64,000 nt of DNA, taken from NCBI GenBank assembly GCA_027620075.1, contig JAQCEY010000003.1, positions 62,001-126,000 on the forward strand. The letters are read 5' to 3'. This DNA comes from Pseudomonadota bacterium. GTDB taxonomy: Bacteria > Pseudomonadota > Alphaproteobacteria > Rickettsiales > UBA6187. The notes beneath the pieces were generated by a model. It searched no databases, had not been told where the DNA came from, and saw only the letters and a program-made list of their open reading frames with translations. Made by a program: the position numbers and the translations under genes. Below, one piece after another: positions 18,374 through 26,249 of this stretch (position 1 is the first letter of the stretch; the number at the start of each line of letters is the position of its first letter).

Positions 18374-19135
18374 TTAAGCAGATGCCACAAAGAACGGATT
18401 GGCAAAATCTTCCTTGGCATAAATAAATTCGGAGCCGTCGGTATTAAGCACCTTGCCGCCTGCTGCATTTAATACGGCGTGTCCTGCGGCTATATCCCAT
18501 TCCATAGTCCTTCCGAATCTTGGATAAACATCTGCCGCCCCTTCGGCTATCAGGCAAAGTTTAACGGAGCTGGAGGCAGACACTATCTCTTTAACTTTCG
18601 GCAGTTTTTCAATATATTCATCGGTTTCCGGTGTTCTGTGCGATTTGCTTGCTACAACTACAACACCGTCTTCAGGTAGCGGACGCACCCTTATCTGGGT
18701 TGGTAGCCCGTCTTGTTCCTGTTTATAGGCATTGCCGTCTTCGGCGGTAAAATATCCTGTTTTCTTTGCCGGAACGAAAATAGCTCCCCCTTCGGGTTTA
18801 TCGCCGTTGATAAGTGCTATATTGACCGTGAACTCACCTGTTTTTTTGATATAGCTTTTAGTGCCGTCCAACGGGTCTACCAGCCAGAATAAACCGCCTT
18901 TAGCAGCATTTTTATTTTCTTCTTCGGAATTTTCCTCAGAAACTATAGGTATATCGGGTGTCAGCGTGGCAAGCTCTTGTAAAATATATTTATTGGCAGC
19001 TATATCGGCTGCGGTTACGGGCGACTCGTCTTTTTTGAGCAGAACTTCTATCTTACCGTTATAATAATCCATGATTATATTTCCGGCTTTTTTTGTGATA
19101 TAATAAACTTCTGATGCGTATTTTTCGTATGTCAT
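18374..19135 (-). CDS. cysQ: 3'(2'),5'-bisphosphate nucleotidase (CysQ-like)
   Basis: An inositol-monophosphatase-fold Mg2+/Li+-sensitive phosphatase of 253 aa. Metal-binding motifs are EEN in IVSEENSEEE, WLVDPLDGTKSYIKKTGEF and EWDIAAGHAVL. The KxTGEFTVNIALI context and LVDPLDGTK favour CysQ, which removes the 3' phosphate of PAP, over inositol monophosphatase proper. It is divergent from recO. Confidence 0.87.
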   Translation of the reverse strand: MTYEKYASEVYYITKKAGNIIMDYYNGKIEVLLKKDESPVTAADIAANKYILQELATLTPDIPIVSEENSEEENKNAAKGGLFWLVDPLDGTKSYIKKTGEFTVNIALINGDKPEGGAIFVPAKKTGYFTAEDGNAYKQEQDGLPTQIRVRPLPEDGVVVVASKSHRTPETDEYIEKLPKVKEIVSASSSVKLCLIAEGAADVYPRFGRTMEWDIAAGHAVLNAAGGKVLNTDGSEFIYAKEDFANPFFVASA

Positions 19136-19241
19136 TTTATGGCTGTAAGTATTAGATTGTAAGTTATCGTTACTAAAGTTATGTTTAAGATTTTAATATA
19201 CCAATAACCGATAATTTGCAACTTGTAACTTACAAAAACCC

Positions 19242-19973
19242 ATGCAGTGGAACGATCAGGCAATAATCCTATCAACCCGTAAATACGGCGAATCATCGGG
19301 CATATTATCCCTTATCAGCAAAGAACACGGATTGTTTAACGGATTGGTAAGGGGTGTTTCATCTAAAAAGAATTGCGGAATTTACCAAACAGGTAACTTT
19401 ATTGAAGCTACATGGCGTGGCAGGCTTTCCGAGCATCTGGGCAGTTTCAGCTCGGAGTTACAAACACCCAACGCAGCCATATTGATGGACTGCCCGCTTC
19501 GTCTTGCCGCCCTTAACTGTATATGTGCAGTTTTAGAAACCAGCCTGCCCGAACGTGAGCCTGCAAAGCAGATATATTATCACTTAAAATCATTTATTGA
19601 GCATTTAAAAAATGATGCTCATTGGAAGCTATATTATATACTGCTTGAAATAGAGTTATTATCGCATTTGGGCTTCAGGCTTGACCTTTCATCATGTGCC
19701 GCAACGGGTGATACCGATAACCTTATTTACATTTCCCCTAAATCGGGACGTGCGGTATCAAAATCGGCAGGAGAGCCATATAAAAATAAACTGCTAAAGA
19801 TGCCTCCGTTTTTAAAAAACGAGGGAAACCGGCAATATGACGATGAACAAATCATAAACGGACTTGAGGTTGGTGCTTATTTCCTTGAAAAATATATCTA
19901 CAAGCCTCATAATAGAACGCTTCCCGTTGCTAGGCACAGGTTTGTGGAGCTTATTTTTCAAACCTTATCTTAA
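19242..19973 (+). CDS. recO: DNA repair protein RecO
   Basis: RecO anneals complementary strands and loads RecA with RecR in the RecFOR pathway. The 243-aa protein has the OB-fold N terminus (AIILSTRKYGESSGILSLIS, GLVRGVSSKK) and the helical C-terminal half. The usual zinc-binding cysteines are mostly missing, as in many alphaproteobacteria. The last 80 bases are duplicated about 600 bases downstream. Confidence 0.88.
   Translation: MQWNDQAIILSTRKYGESSGILSLISKEHGLFNGLVRGVSSKKNCGIYQTGNFIEATWRGRLSEHLGSFSSELQTPNAAILMDCPLRLAALNCICAVLETSLPEREPAKQIYYHLKSFIEHLKNDAHWKLYYILLEIELLSHLGFRLDLSSCAATGDTDNLIYISPKSGRAVSKSAGEPYKNKLLKMPPFLKNEGNRQYDDEQIINGLEVGAYFLEKYIYKPHNRTLPVARHRFVELIFQTLS
19872..19951 (+). 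repeat. recO 3' segment, copy 1 of direct repeat
   Basis: This part of recO, starting GGTGCTTATTT and ending TTTGTGGAGCT, recurs at 20545-20625 with about 90 per cent identity by eye and one inserted base. The intact gene holds this copy. Confidence 0.85.
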
Positions 19974-20039
19974 AAAGCTTTATTATTTTCATAATTTTTG
20001 GTACAATAACACTACAAGTGTTTAAGCTAAAATAAGTAA

Positions 20040-20502
20040 ATGGGTAAACGAAAAATTCATATCAATACGGAATTAAATCTTTCAAATAGATTCGGAATGT
20101 TTGTTGTTGATCTAATTGTTTTTTAGTGCTTTCTTCCTTTGCCATATACCTAATTAATCTTTTTAACTTTATCCCAAATAATAAATTTTGGTACGGTTTT
20201 ATAGGATTTATTTCATATTTCTTGTTTTTTCCGGTTTCTAAATATATGGGAACGCTGGGGCAGCTTCTTTTTGGTTATATTATTGTATGTAATAATGGCA
20301 AAAAATAACCTTGTTAAAATCTTTTATCAGATTATTTGAAGCGGCACTGATGTTGTTTATAGGAATAATTGTGATAATTTTAGATTATTTTTTTGATGAT
20401 ATGTTAATTGTCGACTATCTTAATAAAAAATTTGCATCAGGTCCTATATCAAAGACAAAAATCATCAAATCCAATAGTTGTCAAAATAAAGTTTCAAAAT
20501 AG
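20040..20502 (+). pseudogene. RDD family membrane protein, twice frameshifted
   Basis: Three short frames give one RDD-type protein. The first begins MGKRKIHINTELNLSNRFGM and stops after DLIVF; adding one T to the T6 run 20119-20124 continues it as LVLSSFAIYLINLFNFIPN through the typical GTLGQLLFGY; adding one A to the A6 run 20300-20305 continues as KKITLLKSFIRLFEAALML. The restored product of about 154 aa has four hydrophobic segments and the RDD hallmark TLGxxLxGxxV followed by an LLK-type helix. Function of RDD proteins is poorly known (transport has been proposed). It is bracketed by two copies of the recO tail. Confidence 0.7.
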
Positions 20503-20544
20503 CATCTTCGCATTACTTTCCTGACAGACTTCTTTTTATTATCC

Positions 20545-20625
20545 GGTGCTTATTTTCTTGAAAAATACATCCACAAGCCTCATAATAGAACGCCTTCCCA
20601 TTGCTAGGCACAGGTTTGTGGAGCT
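20545..20625 (+). repeat. recO 3' segment, copy 2 of direct repeat
   Basis: An 81-base degenerate copy of 19872-19951. A one-base insertion (CGCCTTCCC against CGCTTCCC) puts it out of frame, so it is not translated as RecO. It ends 23 bases before the parC leader ORF. Confidence 0.85.
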
Positions 20626-20647
20626 GTTGCGAGAGAGGAAAAAGACC

Positions 20648-20704
20648 ATGAAACAAACACTAACACTTAACACAAAAAACCATGACCACACAAGACGAAA
20701 GTAA
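20648..20704 (+). CDS. 18-codon leader ORF overlapping the parC start
   Basis: ATG 20648 has a strong AGAGAGGAAAAAG ribosome binding site; the frame reads [18 protein letters not shown] and stops at TAA 20702-20704, inside parC, which starts at 20682 in another frame and has no Shine-Dalgarno of its own. Ribosomes finishing the leader could re-initiate at parC. No attenuator hairpin is evident. It may be only an accident of sequence. Confidence 0.4.
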   Translation: MKQTLTLNTKNHDHTRRK

Positions 20705-22901
20705 CATAATAGACGTAGATTTTTCAGCGGCACTTGGTGAACGCTATTTAGCGTATGCTTTATCTACTATTACATCACGTTCTCTGCCTGATGTGCGTGA
20801 CGGATTGAAGCCGGTTCACCGCCGTTTGCTGTTTGCTATGATGCAGTTGAAGCTTGACCCGAAGTCGGGCTTTAAAAAATGTGCGAGGGTTGTAGGTGAC
20901 GTGATAGGTAAATACCACCCGCATGGTGATACTGCCGTTTATGATACTATGGTGCGTCTTGCCCAGAATTTTGCGGTGCGTTATCCGATGGTTGACGGTC
21001 AGGGCAACTTCGGTTCGATAGATGGCGATAACGCAGCAGCAATGCGTTATACCGAAGCCCGCCTTACCGATGTTGCAATAGCATTAATGCAGGATTTGAA
21101 TCTTGATACGGTGGATTTCCGCCCCACATATGACGGCTCGGAAGTAGAGCCGGTTGTGATGCCTGCTGCATTTCCTAACCTGCTTGCCAATGGTTCGGAG
21201 GGTATCGCCGTAGGTATGGCAACCTCTATCCCGCCTCATAATGTGGGCGAGATATGTGATGCACTGGGCTATCTGATAAAACACCCCCATGCAGGCATTG
21301 AGAAGCTTGTAGAATTTATCCCCGGACCTGATTTCCCGACAGGGGGAACTTTAGTCGAACCGCATGAGAATATTGTCAGGGCATATGAAACCGGCAAAGG
21401 TTCATTCCGCCTTCGTGCCAAGTGGGAAAAGGAAGAGCTAAGCCACGGCATGTATCAGATAGTTATAACCGAAATTCCTTATCAGGTACAAAAATCAAAA
21501 CTGATAGAAAAAATAGCCGACCTTATGAAGTTGAAGAAGTTATCACTTCTTGGTAATATCCGTGATGAATCAGCCGAGGATATACGTGTTGTTATCGACC
21601 CTAAAAGCCGTCAGGTAGCACCGGATACATTGATGGAATCATTATATAAGCTTACCGATTTAGAAGTGCGTATCAGCCTTAACATGAATGTAATAAGCAA
21701 GCATGGCTCTCCGGGTGTATTGTCGCTCAAGGAGGTGTTGCAGGCATTTCTTGAACACCGTATGGAAGTTCTTGTGCGTCGCAGCAATTATCGCTTAGGC
21801 AAAATCGACCACCGCTTGGAAGTTCTGGACGGATTACTGATAGCCTATCTGAATCTTGATGAAGTTATCCGCATTATACGTGAAGAAGATGACGCTAAAG
21901 CCATAATGATGAAAAAATGGGATTTGACGGAAGTTCAGGTTGAGGCGATATTGAACATGCGTTTACGTTCCTTGCGTAAATTAGAAGAAATAGAAATTAG
22001 GCGTGAGCATAAAGAGCTATCCGATGAAAAAGCGAAAATTCTGGAGTTGTTGGAAGATGAATCGCTACGCCGGAAATATATTTCCGATGAAATAAAGGAA
22101 ATTAAAAACAAGTTCGGTCAGTCTACGGAACTTGGTAAAAGGCGTACTGATTTTGCCGATGCTCCTGTGGGGCAGGTAATATCTATTGAGGCATTCATTG
22201 AAAAAGAGCCGCTTACTATCCTTTGCTCGAAAAAAGGTTGGATTAAAGCGTTGAGGGGGCATGTTGAGGACGTGTCAGCCGTAAAATATAAAGAAGGTGA
22301 TTCACATCAATTTGTGCTTAAAGGCTACACTACGGACAAGCTGGTAATATTCTCATCTGACGGCAAGTTCTTTACAATAGGCTGCAATAACCTTTCAGGA
22401 GGCAAGACGTTCGGTGAGCCGCTAAACCTTATGGTGGATATGGAGCAGGACGAAAAAGCCCTGAATATGTTCATATATAAGCCGGAAAAAAAATATCTGC
22501 TGGCATCTGATAAGGGCAAAGGCTTCATAGTAAAATCAGAGGACTTGATAGCCCAGACAAAGAACGGAAAACAGATACTTAATCTGTCCGATGACTCACA
22601 TGCCCTTATCTGCACACCTGCCGAGGGTGACCATGTAGTTACCATAGGTAAGAACCGTAAAATGCTAATCTTCCCGTTAGCTGATTTGCCTGAAATGAAA
22701 AAAGGGCAGGGGGTTGCATTGCAAAAATATAAGCTTGGCGGATTATCCGATGCTAAGGTGTTTAAATTAGAGGAAGGTCTAACATGGAGCCTAGGCAACC
22801 GCACCCGTACCGAAGAAAATCTTATACAATGGATAAATAAGCGTGCATCCGCCGGTCGCCTACCGCCTGTAGGCTTCCCTAGGACTAATAAGTTTAGTTA
22901 G
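20682..22901 (+). CDS. parC: DNA topoisomerase IV subunit A
   Basis: ParC is the DNA-cleaving subunit of topoisomerase IV, which decatenates daughter chromosomes. The catalytic Tyr is Tyr123 in [11 protein letters not shown]; the winged-helix region has [17 protein letters not shown] and [14 protein letters not shown]. The quinolone-contact positions equivalent to E. coli Ser80 and Glu84 are Thr84 and Asp88. At 739 aa with a beta-pinwheel C-terminal domain lacking a GyrA box (I see no QRRGGKG), it is ParC rather than GyrA. The start overlaps a leader ORF. Confidence 0.94.
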   Translation: MTTQDESNIIDVDFSAALGERYLAYALSTITSRSLPDVRDGLKPVHRRLLFAMMQLKLDPKSGFKKCARVVGDVIGKYHPHGDTAVYDTMVRLAQNFAVRYPMVDGQGNFGSIDGDNAAAMRYTEARLTDVAIALMQDLNLDTVDFRPTYDGSEVEPVVMPAAFPNLLANGSEGIAVGMATSIPPHNVGEICDALGYLIKHPHAGIEKLVEFIPGPDFPTGGTLVEPHENIVRAYETGKGSFRLRAKWEKEELSHGMYQIVITEIPYQVQKSKLIEKIADLMKLKKLSLLGNIRDESAEDIRVVIDPKSRQVAPDTLMESLYKLTDLEVRISLNMNVISKHGSPGVLSLKEVLQAFLEHRMEVLVRRSNYRLGKIDHRLEVLDGLLIAYLNLDEVIRIIREEDDAKAIMMKKWDLTEVQVEAILNMRLRSLRKLEEIEIRREHKELSDEKAKILELLEDESLRRKYISDEIKEIKNKFGQSTELGKRRTDFADAPVGQVISIEAFIEKEPLTILCSKKGWIKALRGHVEDVSAVKYKEGDSHQFVLKGYTTDKLVIFSSDGKFFTIGCNNLSGGKTFGEPLNLMVDMEQDEKALNMFIYKPEKKYLLASDKGKGFIVKSEDLIAQTKNGKQILNLSDDSHALICTPAEGDHVVTIGKNRKMLIFPLADLPEMKKGQGVALQKYKLGGLSDAKVFKLEEGLTWSLGNRTRTEENLIQWINKRASAGRLPPVGFPRTNKFS

Positions 22902-22961
22902 TCAATCCGTATTGTAATTAGAAAGTGTACCAAAAAAACATTCTTTCGAATCAAGTGTTAA

Positions 22962-23102
22962 ATCATAACCGGCAAAACTGCAACTTACACCTCCGCACAA
23001 CAAGTTGCCGATTTTGGCAGCAACCAAGCAGGCGTGAGCGTGAAAATCTATCAGCTTTCTAGCGTGGTTGGCAGAGGCTATGCGGGAACAGCTAGTGTTT
23101 GA
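22962..23102 (+). pseudogene. C-terminal fragment resembling a phage/GTA tail protein
   Basis: A 46-codon frame opens directly after TAA 22959-22961, without a start codon, and reads TGKTATYTSAQQVADF and then VKIYQLSSVVGRGYAGTASV before TGA 23100-23102. The ending YQLSSVVGRGYAG recalls the last residues of large tail or host-specificity proteins of alphaproteobacterial gene transfer agents; this is from memory and unconfirmed. The frame is clearly protein-like and cut off at its 5' side, so I read it as a relic left by recombination next to parC. Confidence 0.4.
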
Positions 23103-23107
23103 TTGGT

Positions 23108-23500
23108 CTAAGCAGCTTTTGGGAACAGCTCGATATGTTGGTTTCCATCACGACCGAAATAGACGGCTTTGCCCCCTGATATAAAAACCTCATAATGGGT
23201 GCAACCGGCTTCCATGATGCGACGCAAGAAAGTTTGATATTTAATTTTGCCTTGCTGAATATCCGTAATGGTTTGTTTTACTGCAACGGCGTCAAGCTGT
23301 TCGGGAATATCAACTGAATTAAAGTTTAATTCTCCGGTATGAGTTTCGCCTCGCTTTCCGAAGCTGAATTTCTTTTTGCCGACAAGGTCGGCAATATAGC
23401 GTTCAACACCTGCTTCGGCAAGTTTCATCACCACTTCCGGAAAGGTGATTTGTTCGGCAAGAGATTGTGAGGTACATTCTTTGATTGCGTCGGTTTTCAT
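23108..23500 (-). CDS. DUF1398 family protein (YbcV-like)
   Basis: A 130-aa cytoplasmic protein with the family's C-terminal pattern: FLRRIMEAGCTHYEVFISGG followed by AVYFGRDGNQHIELFP. DUF1398 proteins are often encoded in prophages or mobile regions and have no proven function. Here it lies between a tail-protein relic and a truncated transposase, which supports acquisition with mobile DNA. It is intact, with a start 14 bases after the transposase stop. Confidence 0.75.
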   Translation of the reverse strand: MKTDAIKECTSQSLAEQITFPEVVMKLAEAGVERYIADLVGKKKFSFGKRGETHTGELNFNSVDIPEQLDAVAVKQTITDIQQGKIKYQTFLRRIMEAGCTHYEVFISGGKAVYFGRDGNQHIELFPKAA

Positions 23501-23514
23501 AGTTTCGCCTTATT

Positions 23515-24147
23515 TTACATTATCCGGGACAGCCCCAAATATTTATATACCGTCTGTATTTGCTTATATTCTTCTGCCCCACAACTGTCGTCAACGAGGC
23601 GGTTTTTCTTCAAAGGGCAGTAATATATTTTACCCATTTCTTCGATTTTTAGCATCAGATATTTTGTCGCATACCAGCTGTCCATCATAACCTTTGAGAA
23701 CGACATTTCCTTCCGATATACAATGTTATTCAGCATGTCGTTGACGTGACCTAGCTTGCTTTTTCCGTCAATATCAGGATCAAATATCCGATAATCAATT
23801 GCCCAAAATTGCTCTGTTTCCGGGTTTACGTAAACGCATGTGACAACGCCAACACCCTTGATAATACCATGCGAATTGCCACTATATTGACGACGAACAC
23901 CCTCAATCGAATGTGAAAAGTTCTTATCAACGATTGTGTCGTCGAACAAAATATACCCCCTTTTGCTTTCAATTACGGAGCCTTTAACGTGCTCCCAGAG
24001 CAACTTAGGAGTCAGCTTGTCTGACTTCAAATAACGATTAATCTGATCGTGACTCAAAGAAGCAGCGTGATCCGCAAAGTTGGTTAATGTATAGTTCTTC
24101 TGACTAACCAATAAATATTGGCAATAATCTAAACGAGTGACCCGCAT
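23515..24147 (-). pseudogene. IS701-type transposase, C-terminally truncated
   Basis: The 210 residues match the first two thirds of IS701-like (DDE) transposases: SLSHDQINRYLKSDKLTPKL, YILFDDTIVDKNFSHSIEGV with the first catalytic Asp, RRQYSGNSHG, YRIFDPDIDGKSKLGHVNDM with the second, and MMDSWYATKYLM, IYYCPLKKNR. The frame ends abruptly (YKYLGLSRIM then stop) before the last third with the catalytic Glu. So it is inactive in cis. I find no second terminal inverted repeat near it. The adjacent sequence at 24206-24223 may be its left end. Confidence 0.8.
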
Positions 24148-24205
24148 CTGGCATACCTTGCTTTGTGAAAATGTGAATATAGCAGAGTTTAGCCGGAGGA
24201 GGGAG

Positions 24206-24223
24206 AAAATGCATAAGTCCTAA
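24206..24223 (+). repeat. 18-bp direct repeat, copy 1
   Basis: AAAATGCATAAGTCCTAA here recurs at 25648-25665 with one difference. The two copies bracket the 413-codon orphan gene. The word TGCGTAAGTCCTAA is, from memory, common at the ends of cyanobacterial insertion elements, and this copy sits 58 bases upstream of the transposase start. Confidence 0.55.
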
Positions 24224-24229
24224 GAAAAA

Positions 24230-25471
24230 TTAATATGGTGACCTTCCGCCCAATGAAAGACCGTCTTTACTTCTTTGAGAATTTAATAGCTGCTGCCAGC
24301 GACCTTCTGAACCACAAACTATCGGCACTTTTTCTTTCGGATCTAGAACTTTTGCTAGTTGTTCATTAATTTGAGATTGCTCAATTTCATTAGAACCGGT
24401 TCTGAATCCAAATACCATACCAGAAGTGTGCATTAGGTTCTCATTATATAGCTCACTACTAGATGGAAGTATGGATTCAGCGTTGTGACCTGACAAATTC
24501 ATAATTGTTCCTTTGGGTTCTTTTGTTATATGGTCTTCTGATATTATATCTTTTAACAAAGATCCGATAGCTCCTTCTTTTACTATTTTTTTTTCAAGTA
24601 AAATGTCATCTATATCTGGAGTGGTTCTATAATCGCTTTTTGCCATTTTAAGTCTTCTTGCTGCCATTTCAAGAGCCATGTCGGTTCTGTCATTTATTGC
24701 GGCTGCACCAGCTGAGAATACTTCGTTAAACTCGTCAGTGGCATCTTGATTCGGTGATATTATGTCTTGTTCAAACTCTATAGGTCTAATTGGAGTTGAG
24801 GGCATTATTCCTTCTATATTAGGTGGGTAGGTTCCTTTATATACCTCATCTTGTATAGATCCTCTTTCAATCCAGTCATCTGCATCGGCGTATGTTTGAT
24901 CATACATTTCTTTAACAAATCTATAAGTATCTATTGTGTTACTTGTTTCCGCTTCTTCACTGTATCTTTTATGATCTCCGTTGATATCTAGTGTTCTTCT
25001 GTCAAAATAATACCCCTCAATAAATGTCTTTTGGTGATCCAGTGATATAATTGGTTTTTCACGAATTAATGAAAGTTCGCTTATAAAGTCGTTTATTCTA
25101 TCTGCATTGTTTTCTAATTTGTTGTTAGCAATATCAATTATTCCAAGGTGCTGCTCATGTAGCGGCATAGCTATATCCATACCTGATATTGTAATGTCCT
25201 TATAAAAATCTAGAGGTTGATTTGTATGTATATAGTGTTTTTCTAGACCACCTTCTTTTGCTCTTGCTGCTGCATTAATTTGTGTTGTTCTAACATAATT
25301 TGGTGTTTTTTGTCCGCCTAAATAATCGTTTTGACGAACATCAATAGAATGAGACGTTGTGATAGGGCCATAGCTTATAGATTGGGTGTCTGTTTTTGGC
25401 CTCTTAGTATCATTGCCATAAGTATTTCTTGCTGGTCTTTTTCTATGAAAGTTGTTGTTATCTTTGCTCAT
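24230..25471 (-). CDS. 413-aa orphan protein with bipartite NLS-like N terminus
   Basis: A hydrophilic protein with no signal peptide and no domain I recognise. Residues 10-26 contain a textbook bipartite nuclear localisation pattern: KR (11-12), ten residues, KRPK (23-26). The rest is mixed helix and loop (LGIIDIANNKLENNADRIND, AAAINDRTDMALEMAARRLKM) with Asp/Glu/Asn-rich stretches. Codon use looks more AT-rich than in the housekeeping genes. It is bracketed by 18-bp direct repeats and lies beside a truncated transposase and a tRNA, so it is probably a horizontally acquired accessory gene. Function in a host nucleus is inference only. Confidence 0.6.
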   Translation of the reverse strand: MSKDNNNFHRKRPARNTYGNDTKRPKTDTQSISYGPITTSHSIDVRQNDYLGGQKTPNYVRTTQINAAARAKEGGLEKHYIHTNQPLDFYKDITISGMDIAMPLHEQHLGIIDIANNKLENNADRINDFISELSLIREKPIISLDHQKTFIEGYYFDRRTLDINGDHKRYSEEAETSNTIDTYRFVKEMYDQTYADADDWIERGSIQDEVYKGTYPPNIEGIMPSTPIRPIEFEQDIISPNQDATDEFNEVFSAGAAAINDRTDMALEMAARRLKMAKSDYRTTPDIDDILLEKKIVKEGAIGSLLKDIISEDHITKEPKGTIMNLSGHNAESILPSSSELYNENLMHTSGMVFGFRTGSNEIEQSQINEQLAKVLDPKEKVPIVCGSEGRWQQLLNSQRSKDGLSLGGRSPY

Positions 25472-25776
25472 ATCTGGTTTTGTTATTGTTGTTTACATAC
25501 AACCAATTGTAGCAGATATGTGTCCACGAGTACAGTTTTGATGTTGTGTTTGTGTGATATAGAATTAATCAACGGTTCTGACACATCTGTTAAATGAGTT
25601 TTTAAATACTTATAATTATGTACCTATTTACACTACTTGGAAGGTTCAAAATGCGTAAGTCCTAATTATAATTAAAAAGATCAATAACATTCGAAAACGC
25701 ATCAAAATGCGGCACCAGTGCGGCACCAGGGAAAAATATACAAGTTTATTGAATCAGCTAACCTATTGATTTATAA
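25472..25776. other. gene-free stretch between the orphan gene and tRNA-Val
   Basis: Contains the second 18-bp direct repeat (25648-25665) and two adjacent copies of GTGCGGCACCA-like words (TGCGGCACCAG at about 25709-25730). Reading the minus strand here gives a short frame (AALVPHFDAFSNVIDLFN) without start, possibly the tail of a lost integrase, as such genes often end beside tRNAs. I cannot support more. Confidence 0.35.
25648..25665 (+). repeat. 18-bp direct repeat, copy 2
   Basis: AAAATGCGTAAGTCCTAA, 17 of 18 bases identical and in the same direction as the copy at 24206-24223, on the promoter side of the 413-codon gene. Confidence 0.55.
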
Positions 25777-25853
25777 TGGTGGGCGGTAGAAGACTCGAAC
25801 TTCCGACCTCCACGATGTCAACGTGGCGCTCTAACCAACTGAGCTAACCGCCC
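25777..25853 (-). tRNA. tRNA-Val (anticodon GAC)
   Basis: The reverse complement folds as a complete tRNA: acceptor GGGCGGT/ACCGCCC, D arm GCTC...GAGC, anticodon stem CCACG/CGTGG with loop TTGACAT (anticodon GAC, valine GUC/GUU), T arm GGAAG TTCGAGT CTTCT. The 3' CCA is encoded (25777-25779). Confidence 0.96.
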
Positions 25854-26249
25854 TTAGGGGAAATTTAGAGTGGTGAAAATACGCATCTGCGATATAAATG
25901 TAAAGCGTTTTACGATAATTTTTGTGATGCATAAAGATATGCCCCGCAATCCCGTGGGATACGATTTAGCTGAAATGCTTTACAAATACGGACAATCATT
26001 ACATAAACTATGCACAAAATAGTGCCGAATTACAAAGATTTCATATTCTCTCGTTGCCTTGACAGAGTGGAGGTCGGAGATTCGAGTTCTCTAATTTCGC
26101 CTTTATCCATTGAATGCGGCGATATATTTATCAGCTTCTTTCGGCTAAAAAAACAAATTGTAATATAGAATTTGTTTCAGTATCTTTTTAATATAAACAT
26201 AATGTTGAAAATTAATTCTTCTTAACAAAAATTTAAGTATAAAAATACC
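25854..26249. other. 396-base gene-poor region with tRNA relic
   Basis: Between tRNA-Val and the glycosyltransferase gene. It holds a tRNA 3'-half relic (26067-26100) and a 31-codon frame at 25927-26022 (starts MHKDMPRNPVGYDLAEMLYK) without a clear ribosome binding site. It reads like protein and may be a fragment. No terminator or promoter was firm. Confidence 0.4.
26067..26100 (+). other. tRNA 3'-half relic (T-arm)
   Basis: GTGGAGGTCGGAGATTCGAG matches the anticodon-stem end, variable loop and T arm of the nearby tRNA-Val, on the opposite strand. The T stem keeps pairing (GGAGA with TCTCT) despite base changes, but no 5' half can be folded upstream. It looks like a tRNA remnant or an attachment-site scar. 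Confidence 0.5.

Noticed and set aside
23505..23535. GGCTGTCCCGGATAATG next to the transposase end as a terminal inverted repeat of a second insertion element
   Set aside because: No matching inverted copy was found within the neighbouring few kilobases.
25927..26022. 31-codon ORF near the tRNA relic as a real small protein
   Set aside because: No ribosome binding site or promoter and no recognisable family; kept only as a note in the gene-poor region.
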